The notes: a model not told the origin generated them from the letters alone. A stretch of DNA of 33,574 bases from Actinomycetota bacterium (GCA_005805375.1 SYMT01000199.1:1-33574), one strand, 5' to 3'; shown: positions 1 through 8,305, counted from the first letter of the stretch. Made by a program: numbers and translations.

Positions 1-1001
1 TCCAGGTCGCGCATTTCGCCGACGAGCACGATATCGGGATCCTCGCGGAGCGCGGCGCGAAGAGCTCGGGAGAAACTGTTCGTATGCACGTGGACCTCCC
101 GCTGCGTAATGAGGCAGTTCAGGTTCTCGTGGACAAACTCGATGGGGTCTTCGATCGTGATGATGTGGTCCTCACGCTCCTTATTGACGTGGTCAACCAG
201 GGCGGCGAGGGTCGTGGACTTGCCGGAACCGGTCGGCCCGGTCACCACCACCAGTCCCTTCGAGAGCATGCAGAGTTCGAGCATCGCTCGCGACAGGTTG
301 AGATCCTTCGCAGTGGCGATCTTGCTGGGAATCAACCGGAACACTGCCCCGGGGCCGTGCCGATCCGCAAAGACGTTGCACCGGAACCGGGCCACTCCGG
401 TCAGTTCATACGCAAAGTCCGTGTCGTGGTCCTGCTCCCACTGCTCTTGATTGCGCTCGGGCGTAATCATCCAGAGCTTGGCCTTCAAGTCATCCGCATC
501 GTTGATCTCGTACTGGTCCAGTGCCTTCATCAGACCGTGGACCCGCACCATCGGCCGTTCGTTCGCACTGAGATGCAGGTCGGAGCCCTCAATCTCCCGC
601 AAGACATTGAACAGTTCGTCAATGTGTTCCCACCGCTTACCCGCTCCGGAGGTCGGTTGAGCGGAGAGCGGCGGTACCGGCCCGGCTCCTGAACCGAGTG
701 CGTCGGGCACACCCAGACTGACCCGCACGCCCGCATCGCTCCGCACGCCCTCAAGCTCGACGATGCCGCCGGGAAAGGCGTACTGGAAGAGTACGGGCTC
801 GCCGTTCTCGAATGCCGCCCGCTGCGCATCGGGAATCACTTCGAGGACCAGGTTGGTCAATTGCTGCCCGTTGAGCTTCTGGGGCATGGGGGCGGCAACG
901 CCCCCCGGGCGGTACAGAACGCAATTCTGGTCGCTTTCCAGGACGATGCGTTCCCCCTGCTGCGCCTGCAGGAACTGGATGATCGAGTCCACAAACGCCA
1001 T
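1..1001 (-). CDS. pilT: PilT-type twitching motility ATPase, 3' end beyond window
   Basis: Hexameric secretion-type ATPase that powers type IV pilus retraction at the inner membrane. The 333 visible residues hold a PilT N-terminal domain (about 125-240, with GSDLHLS at 139-145 and GVARFRCNVF at 202-211), Walker A GPTGSGKST at 255-263, the Asp-box stretch TIEDPIEFVHE and the Walker B region EDPDIVLVGEMRD. The gene is cut just after Walker B, so the C-terminal lobe is missing. Walker A lies about 120 residues later than in ordinary PilT, because an extra domain (1-120) precedes the usual start; it resembles a degenerate copy of the PilT N-domain (see findings). ATG at 1001 was chosen because GAGGA lies about 10 bases upstream and no better in-frame start follows. 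It is transcribed divergently from the isomerase at 1326. PilT rather than PilB/GspE is favoured by the sequence near Walker A and Walker B. Confidence 0.93.
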   Translation of the reverse strand, partial: MAFVDSIIQFLQAQQGERIVLESDQNCVLYRPGGVAAPMPQKLNGQQLTNLVLEVIPDAQRAAFENGEPVLFQYAFPGGIVELEGVRSDAGVRVSLGVPDALGSGAGPVPPLSAQPTSGAGKRWEHIDELFNVLREIEGSDLHLSANERPMVRVHGLMKALDQYEINDADDLKAKLWMITPERNQEQWEQDHDTDFAYELTGVARFRCNVFADRHGPGAVFRLIPSKIATAKDLNLSRAMLELCMLSKGLVVVTGPTGSGKSTTLAALVDHVNKEREDHIITIEDPIEFVHENLNCLITQREVHVHTNSFSRALRAALREDPDIVLVGEMRDL

Positions 1002-1325
1002 GTTGGACCGTTCCTCGGACAGTCTCTGTCCCGGCGGCCGCCGCAGGCGACGCAGGATGCGTCGGCGCACGGACCGGCTCGCCCGGGTTTGTCGCCCCCC
1101 AGTGCGAACCGCACCGGGCGACGGCGATTTCTCTAGGGAGCATGTTCTGCGGCGCCGCACGAATCGCCTTCTTCCACCGAAGCAGGATGTACCGGATGCG
1201 CGCAAGATCCAGGGAGGAACCACCTGGATTGCCGGCGAATGGCCGACGAAAGGGCTGTCTCCTGCCGTTCGCCCTCCCATGTGGGTCCCTGTCCGATCCG
1301 CTGTCATTCGTCCGCCGTTCGAACC
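1002..1325. other. divergent intergenic region pilT / sugar isomerase
   Basis: These 324 bases separate two divergent genes and must hold both promoters. I see no convincing -10/-35 pair on either strand. The 10-base palindrome GCGGCGCCGC lies near 1149. Open frames crossing the region continue into known genes out of frame and have no recognisable product. Confidence 0.4.
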
Positions 1326-2141
1326 ATGCCCTACCTCCCCTGCCTGAATGCCAGTACCATCCGGCCCGCCTCGATTCCGGACAAGATCGCCGCCGCCGCG
1401 GCTGCGGGCTTTCGCGCCATCGAGCTGTGGAATACCGAAGTAGATGCCTTCCTGGCGGAAGGTCACACGCTTGATGACGTTCGGGCGCTGCTTGCGCAGC
1501 ACGCCCTGGCGGTGCCCAGCATGATCGCAGTCATGGGCTTTGTGGGGAACACGGCTCCGGGCCGTGCGGATCGCGTGGTGGAGGCGCGGCGGCGCATGCA
1601 GCAGGCGCGAGACCTCGGAGCCCCGTTCATTGTGGCCTCCCCGCCGATGGGGCGGGCCGACCTCGCGGTCTGCGGCCGGGACTACGCCGAGTTGCTCGCC
1701 CTGGGTCGCGAGATCGGGATTCGTCCGGCCATGGAGTTCCTGGGCTTTGTGGAGCACGTCAATTCCATCGCCACCGCCCGGGAGATCATGGAGAACTCCG
1801 AGGATCCCTCCGCCACGATCGTGGTGGACTGGTTCCACATGGTCCGGGGTGACGGACGCGCCACGATCCTGGAAGACTTGCGGGCCCTGCGGGGCGACCA
1901 GATCGCTATCGTGCACCTGGACGATGTGCCCTATCGAAAACCGTTCGGCGACATGACAGACGGGGATCGCGTCTACCCCGGAGAGGGCGACATTCCCATT
2001 GAGGAACTTTTCACCGTACTGGCGGAGACCGGCTACGACGGGCCGGTGAGCCTGGAACTCTTCAGCGAGGCGCTCTGGGCCCAGGACCCCTATGCGGTGG
2101 CACGCGCGGGATTTGAGAAATCCGCGGGGTGGTTCGCCTGA
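1326..2141 (+). CDS. sugar phosphate isomerase/epimerase, xylose-isomerase-like TIM barrel
   Basis: A 271-residue protein of the AP-endonuclease-2 / xylose-isomerase-like TIM-barrel family, which interconverts sugars, inositol derivatives or hydroxypyruvate with a divalent metal. Expected metal and catalytic positions are visible: E137 in AMEFLGF, D168 and H171 in VVDWFHM, H197 in IVHLDD and E244 in SLELFSE. The frame is open further upstream, but ATG at 1326 gives the usual N-terminus of the family (short beta strand, then IPDKIAAAAAAGFRAIELW), so it was chosen. There is no signal peptide, so it should be cytoplasmic. Substrate cannot be told. It stands alone on this strand and ends at a hairpin shared with the convergent operon. 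The catabolic genes at 21-28 kb belong to families that often accompany such isomerases, but they are far away. Confidence 0.85.
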   Translation: MPYLPCLNASTIRPASIPDKIAAAAAAGFRAIELWNTEVDAFLAEGHTLDDVRALLAQHALAVPSMIAVMGFVGNTAPGRADRVVEARRRMQQARDLGAPFIVASPPMGRADLAVCGRDYAELLALGREIGIRPAMEFLGFVEHVNSIATAREIMENSEDPSATIVVDWFHMVRGDGRATILEDLRALRGDQIAIVHLDDVPYRKPFGDMTDGDRVYPGEGDIPIEELFTVLAETGYDGPVSLELFSEALWAQDPYAVARAGFEKSAGWFA

Positions 2142-2152
2142 CGGCCATCCAG

Positions 2153-2179
2153 GCTGCCCGCCGCCTGCCGGCGGGCAGC
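2153..2179. terminator. hairpin between convergent genes
   Basis: Perfect 11-base-pair stem (GCTGCCCGCCG pairing with its complement) and a 5-base loop, in the 42 bases between the isomerase stop (2141) and the stop of the convergent MraY-like gene (2184). No T-run follows on either strand. Position suggests a bidirectional terminator. Confidence 0.55.
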
Positions 2180-2183
2180 GCGC

Positions 2184-2984
2184 CTACTTCCCGGCGCCGA
2201 GTTCATCGAGCCAGCGGGCCCAGGAGTGGCGGGCAATCCAGGCCGTCAACGAGTGCTTCTCGGCCCAGAGGTGAAACAGCCCGAGTGCGACGATGGCGCC
2301 CAACTGCCCCCACCAGGGGCAAAGCACCACGGCGCAGGCGCCGAGAAGCCCTCCCAGCAGATTCGAACCCGTGTCCCCCAGCATGACCTTGCGTCGTCCC
2401 TCTTCGCCCGCGTAGGGCAGGGTCAGCCCGGCGAAGAACGGCAGGATGCTGGAGTGCTGCCAGACGTCCGCCACACCCGGCATCAACAGCATCCCCACCC
2501 AGAAGCCCTTGAGTGCCCGTAACGGTCGAAGGTCGAGCAGATTGATTGTGTTGGCGCACAACGCGATCAACACCGCCGCAGGCAGGCGCCAGAGGCCGGG
2601 GGAGAGGAAGCCCGCCACCCACCAGGCCAGCAGCAATCCCCCGATCAGCTTGACCGTTCCGGTGGTCACCCGCCGCCGCAGCAGCGCGAGCAGATGGCCC
2701 CGCAAGCCCCGTGCTTCGGCCGAGCCCCACAAGTCGTCCACCAGGCCTAACAGTGCGAACCCTCCGATCGGCAGCAGCAGGATGAGGTCGCCGACACGCG
2801 GGCGCTGGAAGAAAGCCAGGACCGCACCTGCCGCGAACAGCACGCCTCCGGCCGTGGCCACCGACCGGCCCAGGTAATTCTTTCGCTCCAGTCCGCACTG
2901 TCTGAGCCACTCCGGAGCGCGAGGTGCGAAGACCCACCCCAGCACCATCCCCAGGATCAGGCTCTGGATCCACCCCCACTGCAT
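2184..2984 (-). CDS. MraY/WecA-like polyprenyl-phosphate phosphoglycosyltransferase (GT4 type)
   Basis: A 266-residue multi-pass membrane protein of the MraY/WecA superfamily, which transfers a sugar-1-phosphate from a UDP-sugar to undecaprenyl phosphate. Visible landmarks are DD at 83-84 (LVDDLWG), K112, the N145-x2-N148-x2-D151 motif (NTINLLD) and GDTGS at 203-207. The segment after NLLD reads LRPLRALKGF instead of the GLDGLA found in WecA and classical MraY. The protein is also shorter than MraY (about 360), and I see no C-terminal HIH-type motif. It is therefore a divergent paralogue, not the essential murein enzyme. ATG at 2984 has AGAGGGG just upstream and follows the GT2 stop by 13 bases. 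It is the last gene of the recN-steA-steB-GT2 operon, so a dedicated envelope glycopolymer is the likely product. Sugar and acceptor are unknown. Confidence 0.8.
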   Translation of the reverse strand: MQWGWIQSLILGMVLGWVFAPRAPEWLRQCGLERKNYLGRSVATAGGVLFAAGAVLAFFQRPRVGDLILLLPIGGFALLGLVDDLWGSAEARGLRGHLLALLRRRVTTGTVKLIGGLLLAWWVAGFLSPGLWRLPAAVLIALCANTINLLDLRPLRALKGFWVGMLLMPGVADVWQHSSILPFFAGLTLPYAGEEGRRKVMLGDTGSNLLGGLLGACAVVLCPWWGQLGAIVALGLFHLWAEKHSLTAWIARHSWARWLDELGAGK

Positions 2985-2997
2985 CGGCTTTCCCCTC

Positions 2998-3810
2998 TCA
3001 GAGTCGGCGCAGCAGCGCTCGCAGCACTGCCGCACCCTGGCGCGCCCGGTGCCGCCACCCCGCCCAACCGCGCCCCGTGGCGCGGTGGCGCATGCGCACC
3101 GGCACCTCTTCAATGCGCAGGCCGGCCCGCGCGGCATCCAGATTCATCCCTACTTCCAGCCCGGCCGCGGCGCGATCGAGATGCCCGATCTTTTCCCACG
3201 CGGCGCGCGTCAGCGCGCGCTGGCCGGAGATCGGCGAATGCAGCGACGGGCCGCCCCACCTCCGTCCGGCCCAACGAGCGAAGTTCTGTACCAGCCCGAA
3301 GCCTCCGCTGTACGTCTTTCGCCGCCCGCCCTGACCGATTTGGGCCACAGACGGAATCGTATCGTCTGCTGGAGACGCCCCGGAGGCGCCCGCGGCCTCT
3401 ACCGCATCCGGCGCGTGGATGAACGCTCCGATGGTCAGGTCCGCGCGCCCGGCGAGAACCGGTTCGAGCAGGGAGAGCCCCTCGCCCGCGGTTTCCGCCA
3501 GGTCGGCATCCAGCATAACCAGAACGTCGCCCTGCGCAGCCCGGAACCCCGCCTCCAACGCCCCGCCCTTGCCGAGGTTACGCGGCAGCACCAGCACCCG
3601 CGCCCCCGCCGCCTCGGCCTCACGCGCGGTGCCGTCCGGCGATCCATCATCCACGACGAGCACTTCGGCGCACAACTCCGGGCGCGCGTCCAGAGCCGCC
3701 CGCACCGCGCGCACGGTCCGCCCCACCCGTCCCTCTTCCCGCCAGGCGGGAATCACGATGCTAATCAAGTTTCGTGCTGCGGGGCTCACGGTAGCATCGC
3801 GAGCGATCAC
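2998..3810 (-). CDS. family 2 glycosyltransferase
   Basis: A GT-A fold glycosyltransferase of about 270 residues. It starts with the strand LISIVIPAWREEG, continues with VVDDGSPDGT (52-61, nucleotide-binding Asp), NLGKGGALEAGF, and MLDADLAET with the metal-binding DxD-type motif at 101-103. No transmembrane helix is evident, so it probably acts at the cytoplasmic face of the membrane. The start is uncertain: GTG at 3810 overlaps the upstream TGA as GTGA and fits the coupling seen across this operon. GTG at 3789 is the alternative, and neither has a clear Shine-Dalgarno. Its place between the SteB-like gene and a lipid-linked sugar transferase suggests that it acts on an undecaprenyl-linked sugar. 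DPM1/polyprenol-phosphate sugar synthase activity is also possible. Confidence 0.85.
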   Translation of the reverse strand: MIARDATVSPAARNLISIVIPAWREEGRVGRTVRAVRAALDARPELCAEVLVVDDGSPDGTAREAEAAGARVLVLPRNLGKGGALEAGFRAAQGDVLVMLDADLAETAGEGLSLLEPVLAGRADLTIGAFIHAPDAVEAAGASGASPADDTIPSVAQIGQGGRRKTYSGGFGLVQNFARWAGRRWGGPSLHSPISGQRALTRAAWEKIGHLDRAAAGLEVGMNLDAARAGLRIEEVPVRMRHRATGRGWAGWRHRARQGAAVLRALLRRL

Positions 3811-4694
3811 CGGTGCTCGGGTGACGGAATGGCCTGCGTGGCGCCGGCCTTGCTGCCGAAACGACCTTCGGCGCCCACGAGCGCCAGCACTGCCGCGATC
3901 TGACCCGCGAAGGTATCCACGTTGTCCACGGTGGTGATGTTGCGCCGTCCGAGCAGGTCCGCCACCCCGGGCAGCGCATCTTCCGTTTCGGCTCCGACGA
4001 CCACCATCTGCTCGGCGCGGGCGGCATCGGCCGCGGCGATCTCCGGGAAGGCGCCCGGCTGGGTAGCACCCGCGCGGTCTCCGGGACCGCCGGTGCTCAC
4101 GATGAGCAGGCGCCGCACCGGCAGATTCTCCAGCCCACGCGCTTCCATTCCGGTGTCCCGTGCCAGCACCTGCAATCGCTCGACGGGCCCCCCCTGCGCG
4201 AGACCATGCACCAGCCACGCCGCGGCCTCGAACGGTCCGGGTGCGCCCGGAAGGGCGCCGACGCCCCACAGCCGCGCAAACTGGCGCCGCTGGTCATCGC
4301 TCAGCTCCTTCAACTCGTCCGGCACGCGCACCACGATGCCGGTCTGCGCACCCGCCGCCTGAAGCGTAGCCTCCAGGTCGCTCCAGTAGCGCCCCGTATC
4401 AACGCCGCCGCACACCAGAATGGCGACGCGATTCCCCGATAGCCGGCCCCGCACCGCCTGCGGGAGCAAGAGACGGAGCGCCTGATCCCGCGAGGCGAGA
4501 CGACGACGGGCCAGTTCACTCTCGTCGCGGACGCGCTGATTCTCGGTCCGCAGCAACTCGAACTGCTCCCGCAACCGGTCGTACGCCGCCTCCCGCTTGT
4601 CCGGCCCTCCCAATGCGGAGCCGGCCATCAACCCGATCGCGAGCGCCAGAAAGACAGCGATCAGGGTGAGCGCGAAATAGCGAAGGTCTACCAT
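3807..4694 (-). CDS. SteB/MctB-like membrane protein (copper-transporter family name)
   Basis: A 295-residue protein with one N-terminal transmembrane helix (about 6-28), a coiled coil (about 32-72, rich in E, R and L) and a soluble alpha/beta domain that should lie outside the membrane. This is the architecture of the MctB/SteB family (Rv1698 in M. tuberculosis, SteB in Corynebacterium). Members have been described either as outer-envelope copper proteins or as septation factors that work with SteA. Placement immediately after the SteA-like gene supports the septation role. ATG at 4694 shares one base with the steA stop (TGATG); a GTG one codon earlier is possible. The end overlaps the glycosyltransferase start by four bases. 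Assignment rests on architecture and gene order, since sequence in this family is weakly conserved. Confidence 0.8.
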   Translation of the reverse strand: MVDLRYFALTLIAVFLALAIGLMAGSALGGPDKREAAYDRLREQFELLRTENQRVRDESELARRRLASRDQALRLLLPQAVRGRLSGNRVAILVCGGVDTGRYWSDLEATLQAAGAQTGIVVRVPDELKELSDDQRRQFARLWGVGALPGAPGPFEAAAWLVHGLAQGGPVERLQVLARDTGMEARGLENLPVRRLLIVSTGGPGDRAGATQPGAFPEIAAADAARAEQMVVVGAETEDALPGVADLLGRRNITTVDNVDTFAGQIAAVLALVGAEGRFGSKAGATQAIPSPEHR

Positions 4695-5848
4695 CACAGC
4701 CCGTGCCGCCGCAGCCAGACCTCAATACCCATGCCGAGCAATCCGAGCCACCGTTGGAGCCCGGCGGAATTCGCCACCACCACCAGAATCGGAAGCAGGG
4801 CGGAGATCACCACGCCGGCCAACAGCGCGGGGCTTGCGCCGGGACGATACAAACGACTGACCCCCTTCGCATCCACCAGGATGGAACCCACACGCAGGCG
4901 TGTGAGGAAGGTGCTCGCCATGCCGGCACGCCGTTTGTCCAGAAACTCGACCAGCGAAAAATGAGTGCCGACAGCGACCAGCAAGGACGCCCCCTCCTGG
5001 TACGCCAGCAACATCGCCACATCCTCCGAAGTTCCCGGCGCGGGCAGTTCTACCCAGGAGAGGCCCAACTGCCGCAAACGCTCGGCGCCGGGCGGCGTGC
5101 GTCCATCGGTGTACGCATGCACGACGAGTTCCGCCCCGCACCGGAGCGCCGCATCCGTAGCACTGTCCATGTCTCCCAGGATGATATCCGGGCGAAACCC
5201 AGCCTCGAGCAACGCATCGGCGCCGCCGTCCACCGCCACCAGCACCGGGCGCTGCTCTCGAATGTAGGGCCGTGCCCACTGCAGGTCCTGTTTGTAGCCT
5301 TCGCCGCGGACCACAATCAGTGCCGGCCGATTCCGGAACCGGACGCCGAGCGGAGGAACCGGCAGGTCCGCGAGTGCGACATCCGCCTCGCGGGCCAGGT
5401 ATTCCAGCGTATTTTGTGAAAAGCTCTGGAGTTCGCGGCCCAGGTTGGCTCGGGCAGCGGCATGGGTCGCTTCGATATCGGCACGCGAGAGCCGGCGGCA
5501 CACAGCCACCGTCCTATCGCCCACTCGCAGCTCTCCGCCGCGAATCTCGATCGCCGCGCCGTCCTGCAGGACCGAGAAGAGATCCGGCTCCAGCACCTCA
5601 AACAGCGGCACGCCCGCATCCAGCAGAATGCGCGGCCCGTGATTTGGGTATCGGCCCGTAGAAAACGGCTCGGTGTTGACCACGGCCGCCGGTTGACCCT
5701 CCACGAGCGCGTAGGCGGCAGCGCTGTCCAGATCGGCGTGGGACAAGACTGCTATGTCGCCCCGCCGCAGTCGTCGGCACAGGTCCTTGGTGCGGCGATC
5801 GAGGCGGACCGGGCCGCTCACCGCCCGCTCAGCGACGGGATGCAGCAT
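4694..5848 (-). CDS. steA: SteA-like cytokinetic ring / septation protein with thiamin-pyrophosphokinase-like fold
   Basis: A 384-residue protein matching the SteA family in length and order: an N-terminal domain, a middle domain related to thiamin pyrophosphokinase (VAVDGGADALLEAGFRPD, then ILGDMDS at 223-229) and one C-terminal transmembrane helix (about 340-362) followed by a short basic tail. In Corynebacterium, SteA and its partner SteB act in cell separation. The family is not thought to make thiamin pyrophosphate, and the membrane anchor here agrees. ATG at 5848 lies 20 bases inside the end of recN. The frame is open further upstream, but an earlier start would overlap recN more deeply. 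The stop shares a base with the next start, so both are probably translationally coupled. Confidence 0.87.
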   Translation of the reverse strand: MLHPVAERAVSGPVRLDRRTKDLCRRLRRGDIAVLSHADLDSAAAYALVEGQPAAVVNTEPFSTGRYPNHGPRILLDAGVPLFEVLEPDLFSVLQDGAAIEIRGGELRVGDRTVAVCRRLSRADIEATHAAARANLGRELQSFSQNTLEYLAREADVALADLPVPPLGVRFRNRPALIVVRGEGYKQDLQWARPYIREQRPVLVAVDGGADALLEAGFRPDIILGDMDSATDAALRCGAELVVHAYTDGRTPPGAERLRQLGLSWVELPAPGTSEDVAMLLAYQEGASLLVAVGTHFSLVEFLDKRRAGMASTFLTRLRVGSILVDAKGVSRLYRPGASPALLAGVVISALLPILVVVANSAGLQRWLGLLGMGIEVWLRRHGL

Positions 5849-7586
5849 GCCGCGGGGCCAACAATTCACGAGCGTGCTGGGCCGCGGTCGTTTCCGCGCC
5901 TCCCAGCATCCGAGCCAACTCCTGGACTCGCTCCTCTCCCTCCAGCAAACACGCGTCCACACTCGTGCGCGCGTCAGATACCTGTTTTCGCACCTGGAAG
6001 TGCCGATCGGCCATGGACGCGATCTGGGGAAGATGGGTGACGCACAGCACCTGATTCGAGTGGCTCAGCTCCGCCATTTTCGCTCCCAGCGCCTCCGCCG
6101 TTCTCCCACCCACGCCCACATCAATCTCATCAAAGATCAGCGCCACTGGGTGGCTTCCCGCCATCACTGTCTTTAACGCAAGCATGATGCGGGACATTTC
6201 GCCCCCCGACGCAATCTTTGCCAGCGGCCGCTCCGGCTCCCCGGGATTTGCCGAGATGAGGAACTCCGCCCGCCCCAGCACCGCCGCCAGCCCGCGCTCC
6301 CAGGCCTCCCCCGCGGAGGCCGGGGGATCAAGATGGACCCTGAATCGGGTCCCCGCCATGTTCAAGTCGGCCAGATGGCCGGCGATCTCTTGCTCAAATC
6401 GGCCCGCGGCGCCCTGGCGAGCGCCGTAGAGTCCCTGCGCGGCCGCATCCAACTCCCCGGAGAGCTGCTGCACCCGTGTCTCGACGGCTGCCCGACGTTC
6501 TTCACTATGTGTCAACGTATCCAGTTCAGCCGCGATGCGCTCGCGGTAGGACAGAATCTCGGCGACGGTGTCGCCGTACTTTCGCTTGAGAACCCGGTAC
6601 TGTTCGAGCCGATCCTGCACCTGCTGCAGGCGCTCGGGATTGAACTCGACGGAGTCGGCGTACACCCGCAGCTCGGTGGCTGCTTCCTGGGCAGAGGTCA
6701 GAGCTGTCTCGAGCAGATCACGCATCGGTGCGGCAGCCTCGTCCAGGCTCGCGATCAGCTCGACGTCCCGCGCCGCCTGCACCAACAGATCCAGCGCGGA
6801 CGCCTCGCGGTCGGCCAACGCCCCTTTCGCGGCGGCGGCGGCGGCGTACAGCTTCTCGGCGTTGGCCAGGCGCACCCGGTCTGCAAGTAGATCCTCCTCT
6901 TCGTCCGCGGCGGGACTCGCCACATCAATCTCGTCGAGTTGAAAGCGGTACAAATCTACTTTCTGTGCCCGATCGCGTTCACTCTGGGCCAGTGACCGCA
7001 GCTCCCGGTGCGCGGACCGGAGCTCGGAATACAGGGTTTCAGCAAGTCGCTTCCACCCACCGGCGGGTTCCTCCGCCCCCTGTGTCTCGCAAGACGCGTC
7101 TTTTCCCTTCCGTCCCCGAGCGGGAGCCGGACGTCCGCCGTGCGCCCGCGTCCAGTTGTCCAGAAACTCGACGTGCCGCTCCGGCGAGAGCAGCGACTGA
7201 TGGTCGTGCTGGCCGTGGATGTCAATCAGGTCGGCGGCGACGGCACGCGCCACGGATGCAGTAGAGATGCGGCCGTTGATACGACAGGTTGAGCGGCCGG
7301 CGGCGGTGATCTCCCGGGCAAGGATGACCAGCCCATCCTCTGCCCATTCCTGGACCGAAGGAAGCGGGCAATCCCCGACCTCGAACACCGCTTCTAAGGT
7401 TGCCCGCCGGGCCCCCTCGCGGACGAACTCGCTATTGACCCGCTCTCCCAGCGCCGCCGTAATCGCATCAATCAGGATGGACTTACCGGCACCTGTTTCG
7501 CCGGTCAGCACATTGAAGCCCGGCTCGAACTCCAGTGTCAGCGAAGCGACCAGCGCGAAATTTTGAATGCTCAGTTGGGCCAGCAT
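5829..7586 (-). CDS. recN: DNA repair protein RecN
   Basis: SMC-like ATPase of 585 residues involved in double-strand break repair. Walker A GETGAGKS is at 29-36, the family-specific IDIHGQHDHQSLL follows at about 121-133, then a long coiled-coil arm, the ABC signature SGGEMSR at 460-466 and Walker B VALIFDEID at 481-489. ATG at 7586 begins the typical MLAQLSIQNFAL. Its length slightly exceeds the usual 550-560 residues because of a Gly/Pro/Lys-rich insert at about 148-177, at the base of the coiled coil. It is the first gene of the recN-steA-steB-GT2-MraY-like operon, an order also known from Actinobacteria and Firmicutes. No LexA box was recognised in the 230 bases upstream. Confidence 0.96.
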   Translation of the reverse strand: MLAQLSIQNFALVASLTLEFEPGFNVLTGETGAGKSILIDAITAALGERVNSEFVREGARRATLEAVFEVGDCPLPSVQEWAEDGLVILAREITAAGRSTCRINGRISTASVARAVAADLIDIHGQHDHQSLLSPERHVEFLDNWTRAHGGRPAPARGRKGKDASCETQGAEEPAGGWKRLAETLYSELRSAHRELRSLAQSERDRAQKVDLYRFQLDEIDVASPAADEEEDLLADRVRLANAEKLYAAAAAAKGALADREASALDLLVQAARDVELIASLDEAAAPMRDLLETALTSAQEAATELRVYADSVEFNPERLQQVQDRLEQYRVLKRKYGDTVAEILSYRERIAAELDTLTHSEERRAAVETRVQQLSGELDAAAQGLYGARQGAAGRFEQEIAGHLADLNMAGTRFRVHLDPPASAGEAWERGLAAVLGRAEFLISANPGEPERPLAKIASGGEMSRIMLALKTVMAGSHPVALIFDEIDVGVGGRTAEALGAKMAELSHSNQVLCVTHLPQIASMADRHFQVRKQVSDARTSVDACLLEGEERVQELARMLGGAETTAAQHARELLAPRHAASRR

Positions 7587-7698
7587 GATTTTCGAATGGT
7601 GAACGGCGCCGGAGCGGTTCCTGGCTCCTGCTTCTCCCTACCTCCTACTTCCGCACTCCGAGCCCCGATCTCCTGTCTCCAATGCGCCCCACATCGAG

Positions 7699-7704
7699 TA
7701 TAAT
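7699..7704 (+). promoter_or_regulatory. putative -10 box of erpA
   Basis: A perfect TATAAT, notable in DNA this GC-rich, lies 112 bases before the erpA start codon and in the correct orientation. No good -35 hexamer is visible 16-18 bases upstream. If it is used, the leader would be roughly 105 bases long. Confidence 0.4.
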
Positions 7705-7816
7705 GCGAAAGGAATGGTCCCGTATGCGGGTCGAAGCCCCCATGTCGCGTTCACGTCGCGGTTCCGGTCCCGTACCGGAATAGCCGATCCCTGTCGAGCC
7801 AGGAAGGAGACCGAGA

Positions 7817-8176
7817 TTGAGCCTTTTCACAGTCATCGAGAAGCCGACGGTAGACCTGACGCCGCGCGCGGTGGACAAGGTCAAAGAGATCATCAATCAG
7901 CAGGGCCAGGACGGCGCCGGACTCCGGATCTACATCCAGGGCGGCGGCTGCTCCGGCTTCAAGTACGGTATGCAGCTCGACACCGAGCCGGCGCCCGATG
8001 ACGAAGTGCTCGACTTCGACGGCCTCCGGGTCTACGTAGACTCCATGAGCATGCCCTACCTGGAAGGCGCCAGCGTCGACTATGTGGAAGACGCACTGCT
8101 GGGCCAGGGGTTCAAGGTAGAGAACCCCAACGCTGCATCGAGTTGCGGCTGCGGGCAGTCGTTCAAAGCCGGCTAA
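7817..8176 (+). CDS. erpA: iron-sulfur cluster insertion protein, ErpA/IscA (A-type carrier)
   Basis: A 119-residue A-type Fe-S carrier that delivers clusters to apo-enzymes in the cytoplasm. The three cluster-ligating cysteines are present: C45 in GGGCSGF and C110/C112 in SSCGCGQSF. DLTPRAVDKVKEII opens the conserved domain. The start is TTG at 7817, supported by a strong AAGGAG seven bases upstream and by the normal N-terminal length. It is a single-gene unit, divergent from recN; no other isc or suf genes are near. ErpA, IscA and SufA cannot be separated with certainty from sequence alone. Confidence 0.93.
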   Translation: MSLFTVIEKPTVDLTPRAVDKVKEIINQQGQDGAGLRIYIQGGGCSGFKYGMQLDTEPAPDDEVLDFDGLRVYVDSMSMPYLEGASVDYVEDALLGQGFKVENPNAASSCGCGQSFKAG

Positions 8177-8277
8177 CGGCCCGCGACGGCCGGTTCGCGC
8201 CGGGGAACTTTCTCCCTCCGATCTTCCCCAACGGACAGGGGTGAAGAGGGCGCGGCTTTCCCTCTCCTTCGCATCTT

Positions 8278-8305
8278 ACCCTCGAAGCCGGAGTTCTTCG
8301 AGGGT
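8278..8305. terminator. hairpin downstream of erpA
   Basis: Ten-base-pair perfect stem (ACCCTCGAAG with its complement) around an 8-base loop, 100 bases after the erpA stop and before the next gene. It is followed by G-rich sequence rather than a T-run, so rho-independent termination is doubtful. Confidence 0.35.
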
